Below, one piece after another: positions 13,686-24,265 of a stretch of 64,000 nt of DNA. The notes below the pieces were generated by a model. The model was not told the DNA's origin, made no database searches, and saw only the letters and a list, made by a program, of their open reading frames with translations. Each line of letters opens with the position of its first letter. Positions within the stretch are counted from its first letter, which is position 1. The DNA lies in contig JAYKAV010000778.1 in the NCBI GenBank assembly GCA_035582835.1, positions 1,949,236 to 2,013,235 on the forward strand, written 5' to 3'. The position numbers and the translations under genes are program-made. Source of the stretch: Phoebastria nigripes (taxonomy: Eukaryota; Chordata; Aves; Procellariiformes; Diomedeidae).

Positions 13686-16238
13686 GTAAGTCTTACTTTT
13701 CCAATGCCTTCTACAAGAATAATACCACTATGGCTGAATACAAACTCGAGCTGTCTGTGAACTACCTTCTGGCTAACCTGTCCTTTTGCTGTTTGCTGCT
13801 CTGCCCTTGCATAGTGTACTGCATTTATTTTCAAAAGATTCCACAGCAGAGGGGAAAGATACTGAGAAATTTTCTGATTTTAATTACATTATGTTAATCT
13901 TAAGCAACTTAACTAATTCCAGCAGATTTATTTCAGCAGAGGAAAGAATCTCTAAGTCCACATTTGAGGAAAAGGCTCAGAGAATTTGAATGATTTGAAC
14001 TTTAAGCAGAATTCTATAGCAGGAATATTATTTTGATAACACGAAACTAGTTTAAAAATTACACAGAGAGGAAATCATCATTCTTCNATTTTATAGAAAC
14101 ACGTGATTCAAGTCATTTTAACATCCTTACTTTAAGTTTGTACAAACTGTGTGTTATATGGATATAAACATAACCATTCCCGTTGGATAGTGGTTTGTAT
14201 TATATCTGTACTGGTGAATATGGCCTCAATAAAAAGTGAAGAATAATAAAAATTCGGGTCAGAATGCTGGAATAAACTCACTTGACCACATAAAAGTCAC
14301 TAAAAAGAGACAAATATGATGCTCTAGGGCTTTTTTTCCTGATTTATGTTAATTGATTTTTCCTAGGTGTTAATGTGATGAAAAGAAAGTTAGGAGCTCA
14401 TGATAACCTGAAGATGACTATTCAACAAGATGGAAACAAAATTACTGTCAAAGAATCAAGCAACTTCCGTACCATAGATATTGACTTCACTCTAGGAGTC
14501 AATTTTGAGTACAGTCTGGCTGATGGGACTGAACTTACTGTAAGAGACTTTCTATATAATTATATATTTATTATATGATAATAACTTTATGAAGTACAGT
14601 TTCAAGATGAATTATTTGTCTTCCTAGTTTTTAAATTTTACTTTTAAAGTGTGACTGTTCAGGAATGCTTGCAGCTTATATACAAAAACTCAAGGTAGTC
14701 TTAACTGTTAATGGTTCAACACTGTACCGTGAAACTCAGGGTTCCATAGCGTGCCCAAAAAGCAGAGTATGTAGCAATTTTCACACGATGAAATCCAGGT
14801 GATTGCAATTTTACTTCTTACAATACTCTAGTGCACCACCTAGAGTGCAGAGTGGGTATTTATAAGAAATGACTTTTTCTCTGTTGATACAATTAATTAA
14901 AATAAAGTGTACTGAGCACTAAAAAAATCTAGCTTGACTATTACGCAATTAAATAAACTAGTGGTTTTATTAAAATTTCATTTTTACAGCCTTTCCATCA
15001 ATGTCCAAAAAAGCATTATTACACTGTTTTAATCTCTTCTCACTTTTAAGCATTCCTGCAGTCTTTAAATCAAATCAGTGTCATATCTGTTGCAAAATAT
15101 TTGGGNTTTTTTTTGCATCATAGGGTTCTTGGAACGTGGAAGGAAATAAACTTGTAGGAACATTTACTAGAAAAGATAATGGAAAAGCACTCACTGCATA
15201 CAGAGAAATCGTAGGTGACGAACTTGTTCAGGTGAGTTAAGCAGTCACTTACATATAACTTTACAATATAATGAACTGAAAAAAATTTAAAAGCTGTTCT
15301 GAAAGTAGGAAATATTTTCTTCAAGCCAAATAACCTCATTTATCTTTAGTTAAAATTCTCAAGTAATCTATCAAAATTTAAAACTTTAAAATAAAACTCG
15401 CAATCTGTGATTTTTACGTTTTTCTACCCATGTGAACTGTATCTTATCAATGCATTCTGAAGCCTGTGAATACAAGCTGTATACAGAAGATATATATANA
15501 GAGAGATATGCACACACTCTATATAGATGTGTTCTGACTGAAGGCCCTTTTCCAAGTGTCTGCCTTGTAAAAGCCTTACCACAGGAGCTTACTGCAGGAT
15601 AATGCTGTCAATGGCTGATAAATGCCCTTTTAAAACAAAGTTTGGGGCAGGGGATGATGGCACAGAGGGGTAAGTTTGAGACAAAAGGGAAATGTTTCAC
15701 AGCTCTGCAGTGAAGCCAGAAACTGAACTGAACTGTAATGCTTTAAGATCCTCTCCACTAGCAGGTCACAAGCTTCTTAAAAGAATAAATAAAAAACCCC
15801 AACCTTATGGACAGGTGTGAGATTTGAGATATCAAAAACATACAGTCCAACCCTTCAGTGCTTCTTCACATTTCTAATAAAAGCAGTCACATAGATGAAA
15901 CTTGTTAAGTAGTGGTACTGAGAACACGGCACTTCGACACCGGGTTTTTCTGAAGCCCCCGAAAGCTGTCCCGTGGTGGTTCAAATGTTTGCACAGAGAA
16001 TTTACGCCTATTGACAACAGGCTGCTTTCCTTATGTTCCTCTCCTCAGAGCCTGCACAAGGGCTGGTAGGCCCCACACGGCCACCAGTCACAATTAATTA
16101 AATCACTTTTGACCATCTCTCAATAGCATCTGTGAAATGAAACTTTGTAATAGCAGCCACTGAATTTTCTTCTTAATTCCTTAACAGACCTATGTATATG
16201 AAGGAGTTGAAGCCAAGAGATTCTTCAAAAGGGGCTGA
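13619..16238 (+). CDS. FABP2: FABP2, intestinal fatty-acid-binding protein (four exons, 132 aa)
   Basis: This is a cytosolic carrier of one long-chain fatty acid in enterocytes, moving absorbed fatty acids from the brush border toward esterification. The coding exons are 13619-13685, 14367-14539, 15124-15231 and 16188-16238 (67, 173, 108 and 51 bases, the classic FABP-family exon pattern). All introns are GT-AG, and the joined frame gives 132 residues, the same as the mammalian protein. It shows the N-terminal FNGTWKIDRSENYEKFM strand, the GDELVQTYVYEGVEAKRFFK end typical of FABP2, Trp83, and Arg107 (Arg106 without the initiator Met), which binds the ligand carboxylate. The residue corresponding to the human A54T polymorphism is Asn55. 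A poly(A) signal lies 170 bases after the stop. No defects are seen. Confidence 0.97.
14367..14539 (+). CDS. FABP2: FABP2 coding exon 2
   Basis: The acceptor is TTTTTCCTAG at 14366. It encodes residues 23 (split) to 80, including KRKLGAHDNLKMTIQQDGNK and the strand pair around Phe56. The donor is ACT|GTAAGA. At 173 bases it has the usual size for FABP exon 2. Confidence 0.96.
14540..15123 (+). other. FABP2: FABP2 intron 2
   Basis: This is AT-rich intron sequence with no repeat or RNA gene recognised. Intron 1 (13686-14366) is similar in character and includes one N at 14087. Confidence 0.85.
15124..15231 (+). CDS. FABP2: FABP2 coding exon 3
   Basis: The acceptor is TTTTGCATCATAG at 15123, with one undetermined base in the intron tract just before it. 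It encodes residues 81-116, including Trp83 and the ligand-binding Arg107 in YREIVGDELVQ. The donor is CAG|GTGAGT. Confidence 0.96.
15232..16187 (+). other. FABP2: FABP2 intron 3
   Basis: This intron contains a short TATA/GAGA/CACA simple-sequence patch at about 15490-15530 that includes one undetermined base. It holds no coding or RNA feature that I can support. Confidence 0.85.
16188..16238 (+). CDS. FABP2: FABP2 coding exon 4
   Basis: The acceptor is TTCCTTAACAG at 16187. It encodes TYVYEGVEAKRFFKRG and then TGA at 16236-16238. The last two residues differ from the lysine/aspartate ending I recall for mammals, which is a normal site of variation. Confidence 0.96.
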   Translation, partial: TYVYEGVEAKRFFKRG

Positions 16239-16407
16239 GCACTTCACCCAGAACAGCACCAGAATCAAAAAACAATGAAAAAAGACCATTTTTCTACATA
16301 TCCTCTGCTTTTTTTTCCTTTTATCCCCTCACAGCACCTCCTAAGCTGCAATTACTTAGCCCTGTTGAAAACACAGGCTAGTTCCTTATGTTTACTGTTT
16401 TGCCTTG

Positions 16408-16413
16408 AATAAA
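16408..16413 (+). terminator. FABP2: FABP2 poly(A) signal AATAAA
   Basis: This canonical hexamer lies 170 bases after the stop codon and is followed by AT-rich and then TTGTTTGT sequence. It gives a 3' UTR of about 0.2 kb, normal for FABP2 genes. Confidence 0.75.
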
Positions 16414-16429
16414 CAAAATCCAATTACAA

Positions 16430-19400
16430 TTTGATACAAATGCTAAAATGTTGTTTGTACCAAGTCCTACCTGAGTGCCATACTGTAAAAGGCTGCAGAA
16501 ACTATTTTCTATAAGCAGATCTTAAATATTTTTTGCACTGGTTCTCAAATGGCAACTTTGTTTCCTTACCATATTTATATTGATAAACAGTTTCTCTGTG
16601 TATTGAATATTGTGTAATTAGGATAGCAAAACCTAAAAGAAACCTGACAGCACCCAAGTCTCTAAGACTATTCTATGTAAATATAAATACAGAATAAATA
16701 TAAAATATGGTGTGATAATACAGCTCACTTGGAGGACTTAAATGATATCCCATTGATACCTTGCTCATATCAATAGGAATAATATAAAGCACGCACTGAT
16801 GATATACAGATATCTCACATAAAGTAATTCCATTGTTTTTGTTTCTTAAAGTATGACCATGCTTTTAAACATGCAGATTTTGAGTTGTTCCAATTTATTA
16901 GGGGTTCAAATCATTCTGCCTCAGGAAGAGTATTAGCAGGCTCTGAGTGAGTTTCTTTCAGGACATGAATAAAAATATTGAAGGTATCTTAACAAGATAA
17001 AGAATGACTTCAGACTACGTTGACTTCAAACACTGGTGTTTCTGATGAGTGACAAATATGCACCATGTTCTGCTCACGTTGTCCAGTCTGTAAGTGCTAT
17101 TTTCAACCCAACCTCACCTCCCTTGAGTTGCACTGTTTCCTAAGGGTTGCAGTAAAACTGCCTCTCGAGGGTCAGCACTAGTGAAGATCTGCTGTGTTCC
17201 TCTAACTATGCCTCTTGGTGGTCATCTAGTCCTGTCCCCATATCTACAGGGCAGCCTGCTTCCCAGCCCTGGGCCCTTTCTGACACATCAGCAGAATAAA
17301 CCTGTGTGCTGCCGGCACTCTTGTCCTTCAGCAAATATGCCCCGAGCTCTTTTTTTGGCTTCTGAGCTTTTTGCACCCATGCTTCTACCGCCATAGTTAG
17401 AAAAAGACTGATTAATGTAAGGCTTTGCTAAAAGGTCACAATACCATGTGGGACTGAGGACAGCCCTGAGGTCTAAACCAAAATATGAATGCAGCCGTAT
17501 CTGTGAAGTCTCACAGCACTTCATCACAGAATTCCCTGATGATGGTAAACAGCTAGATAATCTTCTGCCGTGTGCTTACTCACACGCTGTTAACAGGTCC
17601 AATTTCAAATGTCATTTCTGAATGGGTACCTTTACATTATGATTTTAATGGGTTTTTAAAATACCTCACAAAATCTACTCCCCTGTTTTCTTGGCTCTCC
17701 TTGACTGTCTTTTTGCTGGCCATAAACGAATGAAAAAGAAAAACATTTTTTCCTTCAGTTATTTTTATAACCGAATCCTCTCTTAGCCTGTATTTTTGTG
17801 GTCTTCAGCGTCTCATAGCTCCCTCTACTGCCAAAATGCTCTCATGCCGCAAACAGTATTCGAGTTAGGAGTAGGACAGATCACCCTTCTTTATGAATTT
17901 GGATTTCCTCCCCCGAATATTGGTTGTATGCAACTTCCAGTGTAGATATTTTTTACATAATCATCTTTCAGTGGGTAGATATACCACATATATTGCAATG
18001 AAGAGAATACTATTTTAAACAGTCCTTCAATTTTCAATTACAGAGAGATGTAAAACTGAAAAGCAAAGGTATGAAAAACTAAAAAAAAACCCCACCAAAC
18101 AAAAACAACACCCTAAAATCTGGAAACAACACTATTACAAAATTCTGTATATCTCTAGGCTATTTTGTTTAGATACCAAAACCTTTAAAAGAGAAAGGGA
18201 TAAAGAATAATGGCTTGCAATAAGCTATGTGACAGATTGTCTCAGTTAAGCTACGCGCACTGAAAAAGCAGACTAAACTATAAGACAGAAGCCCTAACCA
18301 TCGAAGTGCTGTTACAGAGTTTGACCTTCATTATCAGCTGCATGTCATTATTGCTTCTAAATTGCATAAAAGTATATTAACAATTACATGTCAAAGGTTT
18401 CAGGAAATTGGAGAATGCCATTTTATTTCTTTTAGAGACTTTACTGGCTGGAATGAAAGCTGTATTAAGTTTCTGAATGTGTTCTCTCTTTTTTCCCTGA
18501 GTATGCTGACCCTTTCAGTCTTGCACNCTTCTGGTTCAGAAAGCCGACCTCTAGCCCACGCCTGGTATCAATGCACTTACCTCTGCCACACCCAGCCCAG
18601 TAACACCCTGATTCGTGGTTATTTTGATCCAGGTTACCAGATTTGTTTGATTGATTGGCTACAATAATCAGTAGGGTATTTTTTTTGTCAAGTATTTGAG
18701 AAATTATTTTAGTTAATTCTGGATTACATATAAGGCCACAAAATGAAAAGTAATCTGATAATTATTTATTTAAAAAAAAAAAAAAAAAAAAGGTGAGAGC
18801 TCCAAAGCATTTAACAACTCCAAATACTGCAGACAGATGCGGTCAGCAGCTGTACTTAAAAAATAAGGAAAAACCTTTAAAGACTCAGTCTCCAATACTT
18901 GAGAGAAGATCATCAATTAAAGGGATGGAAGAGAGTGGTACAGATTCAGTAAACAAATGAGATCATTATATTAGAATGTGAATGAGATAGCCTAGTAAAT
19001 TTGACTAGGAGACAAAATTTTGTTTTCTAGACAGGAATTTCAGAATTACATTACTTTGCAACCTAACAGGAAATCGTTTGCTTTGGGGAAACCTACAATC
19101 CATAGTTCCTTTTGCTCAAATGAGGTAATACAGATGGGTACAAATCTTAAAGGGGAAGTATTGTCATTGTTTCCCCCAAAAATCTCTAATATACTTCACC
19201 TAACACACATATGCTTAACCAATACTTGCTATATAAAGACAAATTCAAGTTCATCCTTATTTCTAATGATAGAACTTATTAAGGAAAATAGCTACCCCTA
19301 AATGCATGCTTATGAGAAGTTAAAACTCCGATCAGATACACCTGCTCTGTGTTCTGCAGCAAGTATTGCCTTTTCTCTTAATATGAGGCTAAAAAGGGTT

Positions 19401-20100
19401 AATAGCTACAATGAGGAAGTTTTTGTTTAGTATACTCCTAAGTTTCTGGTCACTCTTCTAGACACAATGGAAATAATTGCACTCCTTTCAATACTGAGTG
19501 AACTGGCTGGACTGAGGGTAGTACATCCCAACTATGAGTATGGCATCAGGTTGTGCAGCTTAATTTCTTATGCAGCTGTGTGTTGTGTAAATAAAGCACA
19601 CAGTATACACTCTCTACACTAACTTTTCCATGCTTGTTTAGGGTGTACAAGCTCCAACTAACCTTCAAGGATCGGAGTATATCTTAAAACAATTTCAATT
19701 TTCCTGAACTTCTTCACAACAGGATTTCCCAGAAGATCTTTTAGATCTTTCTTCCAAGGCATCATCTGCTCTCCAAGAAACTGTATCAGGAAGAACTTGT
19801 GAAGGTTTATTTCCACACAAGTTCCAGTACAGCTTAACAGAACAAGGCCAACACGGTTTGACAGGACTGACCACCTGCTTTTCCCCACACCCTTGTCTCA
19901 CCTGGCCAACCGCCCTGAGGACTGGCAGCGAGCAGCAGCCAGTAGTGCCCAGCTACTACCGCAGAAATGTCAGTCACCAGCTCAGGGAGAGCCTCCACAA
20001 GCATCACTTCTCCCAACACCAGCAGGAGAAGCAGGAGATCCCTCCACGTCCAATCTCTTTTACCACATGAGCCCGGCCTGGCATCGCCATTAACCCCTCA
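16430..20100. other. FABP2-C4orf3 intergenic region
   Basis: This non-coding spacer is mostly AT-rich. It holds an (A)22 run at about 18771-18792 and no recognised gene. Open frames at 17181-17527 and 18362-18667 have no family resemblance, no supporting splice structure, and one of them spans an undetermined base. Confidence 0.6.
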
Positions 20101-20431
20101 GCAGTGAGCGGGGAAGGGGCCACTGCGGCGGCAGCCTGCCAGGAGAGGAGCGAGGGAGCGCAGCCGTGCTTGGAGCCGGCGGCAAAACACCAGCGCCCTC
20201 ACCGGGTCGCGACAGAGGCCTCAGCAGCGCCACTCGCGCCCCAACGGCCACCAACCGCCACCCCCAAGCAGGGCGGGGCGCTACGTGAGGCGGCGAGGGC
20301 CGTGCTGCCCGCCAAGAGCCGCAGGGCGTGGCGGCAGTACGTGCGCTTCGCTCTCATTGGCTCTTCACCCGGAAGAGCAGCTGGTGGCTGCGCGGTAGGT
20401 GCTGCCGTGCCGCGCTGCGACCCCTGAGGAC

Positions 20432-20602
20432 ATGGAGGCGGCGGCGCGGCGGCGGGAGCAGCAGCAGCAGCAGCAGCAGCGGGGCGCGGCGGCGGATGGC
20501 GGCCGGGCGCTGTCGCTGTCGGGGCAGTCCTACTGGCTGGACCTGTGGCTCTTCGTCCTCTTCGATCTGGCGCTCTTCGTGGTCATCTACCTGCTGCCCT
20601 GA
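20432..20602 (+). CDS. C4orf3: C4orf3 / another-regulin (ALN), SERCA-inhibiting micropeptide, 56 aa
   Basis: ALN is a tail-anchored ER membrane micropeptide of the phospholamban/sarcolipin/myoregulin group that binds and inhibits the SERCA calcium pump, mainly in non-muscle tissue. Residues 1-32 are a polar, arginine- and glutamine-rich cytosolic part. Residues 33-56 form a single hydrophobic span, SYWLDLWLFVLFDLALF, ending YLLP, which matches the diagnostic C-terminus of vertebrate C4orf3. The ATG at 20432 is chosen because an in-frame TAG lies at 20396-20398 with no other ATG between, and because +4 is G. The human protein is somewhat longer (66 residues from memory) with an unrelated-looking N-terminus. 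Residues 10-16 are seven glutamines from an uninterrupted CAG tract. The neighbours (FABP2 upstream, USP53 convergent) match human synteny. Confidence 0.93.
   Translation: MEAAARRREQQQQQQQRGAAADGGRALSLSGQSYWLDLWLFVLFDLALFVVIYLLP
20459..20479 (+). repeat. C4orf3: (CAG)7 tract in C4orf3 coding region
   Basis: Seven perfect CAG codons encode Q10-Q16 of ALN. The tract is flanked by GAG and CGG codons within the CpG island. As a pure trinucleotide run it may vary in length. Confidence 0.95.
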
Positions 20603-20997
20603 GGGCGCCGGGCCCAGGTCAGCCGCCGCCGGGGCCAGGGTCTCGCCGGCCGCCCGGGGAGGGCCGGCTCTCGGCGGGGCGGGGCGCTCCCGGGCCGGCG
20701 CGGGCTTCCACCCAGCCGTTGGGCGAGCAGTAGCGAGGAGGCGCTGCGCTCCGGGAGGGAGAAGGGGCGGCGGGCGGCCTGGGGGTGACCGGAGGGAGGG
20801 ACGCTCTCGCTGTCAGCAGCTGGGCGGCCTGTGCCTCGCTGGGGTGCCCACGGGTGACCCGCGCGGACAAGCCTAGGGGAAGGCACTGCTCCTGGGAGGA
20901 GCTTTGGCTTTCCTTGATGCTTCTTTCGTGTTTGCTGTGTCTTCCAAAGGACTGTATAGCACTGCAAAAGTAACCAGGCTTTTTCTGTTCTCTGTAG

Positions 20998-21320
20998 AGC
21001 CACTGTCTAATCACAGGATGCACCTTATGAAAACCAGCAGTGGAAGAGGAGGACCATTTGTGCAGTATAAACAACTGGGAACACGACTCCACTTGCATCT
21101 GAATGCAAGAGGCACATATATACACTATATCATAATATATCTCTGGCTGTATCACAAGTGTTACTGTTCAGGTTTTTACCTGTATCCTGTTTCTGTGTTC
21201 TAAACTGTGCCTTAAAGGTCACGTAAGACAGCTTGACTGTGCTTTTGTAATTAGCGCCTGAAGGTTTGTTAAGCAGAAATGAAAATATGTACTGTTTGAA
21301 TAAAATCAACTGAAAGGGCA
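20998..21320 (+). other. C4orf3: C4orf3 3' UTR exon (probable)
   Basis: A donor CCAG|GTCAGC at 20617/20618, 15 bases after the stop codon, and an acceptor TTTTTCTGTTCTCTGTAG at 20997 suggest a 3' UTR intron of about 380 bases. The second, wholly non-coding exon would end at a poly(A) signal near 21.3 kb. A coding exon 1 with a non-coding exon 2 fits the human gene as I recall it. The splice is predicted from sequence only. Confidence 0.55.
21299..21304 (+). terminator. C4orf3: C4orf3 poly(A) signal AATAAA
   Basis: A canonical hexamer with a second AATAAA at 21339-21344. Either could define the end of C4orf3. Confidence 0.55.
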
Positions 21321-21349
21321 GACTGTAGAGTGGCTGAGAATAAAATCCA

Positions 21350-24250
21350 GCTCTTACGTAGACTGAAGTTGTAACTCAGACCTTTTCCCTCAATAGATGA
21401 AGCTTACCCAGCTGTTTTACTTTCAATAAGTTAATCACAAGGGTTTGATGCTGTTTAGTTTTCTATGATACTTTCTCTTTTTATACCACAGCATGCATGA
21501 GAGTCTAGCTTCAGCAGTTACTATGCCTTCTGAAACATGCCAGTGCTTAACAGCAGTAGCAGCCTACTGTCCTCACTTACTGATGTAGGTAAAACAGGTT
21601 CCGATTTCCTTGCTATAAACAGTGAAGAAGTGAGCTTACAAGAACAGCCTTCTTGAGTAACTGGCAGGTTACATGTAAAGTACCTTCTTCCATATACATT
21701 CCATGGACAACTGTAAGTAGACAGTAATAGGTAAGTAATAGATTTCAACTTCCGCGTACCCCATCAACGTTTCCTGTGTCTCACTATAGGGAGACTTTGA
21801 AAACAGCGTTAAATCAAGGAGTCTTTCATTCTCAGGAGAAAGAAAAGGAAGCTAAGTACATGGAATAGGCGTTTTACCTGATCAGGTTTTGGGGAAGACA
21901 GTCTTCAACTACGGATGAAAGGGGTTCAGCCTTCTTGAGTATTCTTCCCTTCTGAATACTAGTTTCTGATTCTGAGAAGTACAATTCATGGTTGTTGGGT
22001 TTTTTTCAGGAATAAATATAATAAAATAACTAGATTTCAGAGACTTTGAACTGTAGAGTGTTTTAGTGTCTTCTAACACATTAAATGAAAACAGGCTACT
22101 ATCAGGTTAAATAGGATTCAGGATGCAAAAGTGGGCATATGCTCTCGTTCCTTTTATTTTTCTTTCATTGTTAAAGACAATTCTTCCATTGACAGTGGCT
22201 TTCTTTATGTACCAGACCTATGCTTTAAGAACTGAGATGCCTTTACCTGCTAGCATTTATGATCTTGGCTGCTGGTACCTACGAAGTAAGTCTGCGGTTT
22301 CAGAGTTCTTGACTCATGGTGCAGAAGAGCGCTGAACTGTGATTGCATTCTCACAAATAGAAAAATGGGTTTTCCAGTTTTCGAAATGAAGCAATTTAAA
22401 GAGACAAGGTCACTATTCTTTTTTTTTTTTTTTTTCCCCCCCTCTCTAACACAATTTCACCAGGGAAATCTCAAGGGAACAACCTATTAGGGAAGCACTG
22501 TAATGCTCCATTTCTCTTTTGGTAAGGAAGACAGGTGAGAAAAAGTCTTAATAGCCTTTAGAAAGTTAAAAGAAATTTCAAGGTATCTTCTAGTAATTTA
22601 GTTTTCTCCTTCAGCCAGACCTGACATACAAGGTTTTACTTATCTCAAAAACTTAAAGCTAACAAAGTGCAGGCTTGTGATGCATTGGGCTCAAGCTATT
22701 TCATACGCTCCTGGAGCANGTGAATACATATGTCAAGGCAAATGTCACTCACCCCTAACAGAGCAAAGGTAGTAAGGCAGAAAGGTAGCTTGTGTAACTA
22801 ATCAATCAGTTGTCACCAAGTCTGTGGGATTACAGTATTAAAATTGCTTTATGTACTTCATAGGTATTTAGAAAACTAAATAGATTTAACAGCTTTATAA
22901 ACAAATACTTCAGAAGATGAATTTTACTTTTCAAGAAAAGTAACTGAGCAACCATCTCTGCAAAACATTCAGTATTATCTGTCACTGTTTAAAAATGTAG
23001 TTCTGGAAAGCCAACTTTTTTTTTTTTTTTTTAAGAGAAGTGTGGAGTACAAAAAACAGAAGACAATGATATTTTAAATTTTTATCTTATAGTTTGAACA
23101 AGCAGAACTTTGCAAGAAAATAATTCTAAGACTGAAAAATATATTAATTACAAGACTTGTTAATGTCTTCACTGTTACAAAAATTGTCTAGGCTTTTATA
23201 CAAATCTATAGCCAGAAAGGGACATTTATAAAAAAATAAATAGGCACCCTAGGTAAGTTAAAACAAGTTATCACATATTAGTTAGCAAATACTACGTACA
23301 TACATACATGGAGTGCAGAGTCAAATATAAAAACAAAGGTGCCTCGATTAGCTGTCTATTTACTATAATTAAATATCTGGTAAACATGGGTCACATAAAA
23401 AGTTGTCTGGTAAGAATGTTTCAAGCAAAGCAAGCAGACTGAAGTACATCTAAATTACTGCAGCTACTTTAAAAATAAGTTTACCAGTTGTGCTTACTGG
23501 AAGCCAAATTCATTGGTATCAGTAATAGGCATTCATACTGCTCATTGTACAGAAGGATGAACATTGCTATGCATGTTTAAAAATAAGTGTACTAACATCA
23601 TTCACAGTTGTTGCTGTGCTATTCATACATAAAAATACTGTCATTTCAAATACAAGATTCTTGCAAAACATTTTACAAATTATACATTATTTACAAATTC
23701 CAATAATCTTTGTTTTTACACAAGTATTAGAAGACAGTTTTACTTAACTGGCTATATTATGTAACATTGCTAGATGAACTAGAAAAGTTTAATTTACAGG
23801 TTCTGAAATCTCTCTCAAAAATATTACAATTAGGAATCTTCCAAGTTCTTACATTTTCAGGCTTCTTTTTCTGTATTCAACTGATTTTCTTACAAAAGGG
23901 TGATTTTTTGAATTTGCTGTTTACCAGCAGCCATACCTAAACATGCATAATTATTTGCACTACAAATTCTAGAATTCCTTTTTTTCCAAGTGCTACAACA
24001 AATTTTGATCAAGGTAAAAATAAGATTAATCTGAGATACCTGGTTTGTTGCATATATCATGTTCCAGTTCTACTCTAAGTTACATGTACTTTAAAAAAAA
24101 AAAACTGACCTTGACACAGAATAACCAAAACTATTGTTTAAATGTATACCTTGGATAATCATGCTAACAATTGCCAACATTTAGTTGAAGCACTAAAACA
24201 TAAGGTTTATAAACATAAAAAAGCCTTTCTGACTAACAGTGCAAGAATAA
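21350..24250. other. convergent spacer between C4orf3 and USP53 3' ends
   Basis: No gene is recognised here. The stretch is AT-rich, with T homopolymers at about 22420-22436 and 23017-23032. Parts of it may belong to an extended USP53 3' UTR, since TTTATT (AATAAA on the minus strand) recurs at 22152-22157. Confidence 0.5.
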
Positions 24251-24259
24251 GCAAGAGTG

Positions 24260-24265
24260 TTTATT
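24260..24265 (-). terminator. USP53: candidate USP53 poly(A) signal
   Basis: TTTATT on the plus strand reads AATAAA on the minus strand, about 1.65 kb after the USP53 stop codon. Another minus-strand AATAAA lies at 25755-25760, only 150 bases after the stop. Which is used cannot be told from sequence. Confidence 0.35.

Larger units (their letters stand above)
20100..20900 (+). promoter_or_regulatory. C4orf3: CpG island promoter of C4orf3
   Basis: There is an abrupt change to very GC- and CpG-rich sequence in a window that is otherwise CpG-poor. It contains a GC box (GGGCGGGGC at 20271-20279), an inverted CCAAT box (ATTGG at 20356-20360) and an ETS-type CCGGAAG at 20369-20375, all just before the C4orf3 start codon. 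This arrangement is typical of a TATA-less housekeeping promoter. Transcription probably starts between about 20370 and 20430. Confidence 0.8.

Noticed and set aside
13619..13897. A 92-residue open frame that starts like FABP2 and continues into a cysteine-rich hydrophobic segment
   Set aside because: It is read-through into FABP2 intron 1. The donor at 13685 and the phase-matched exon 2 show the real structure.
17281..17330. AATAAACCTGTGTGCTG-like string resembling an LTR poly(A) region
   Set aside because: No flanking LTR borders, primer-binding site, target-site duplication or second copy were seen. One short match is not enough to call an endogenous retroviral LTR.
20104..21155. Long open frames on both strands across the CpG island (107, 182, 138 and 178 residues)
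   Set aside because: They are Ala/Gly/Arg/Pro-rich, overlap one another in several frames and lack recognisable domains. High GC content removes stop codons. Only the C4orf3 frame has protein similarity.
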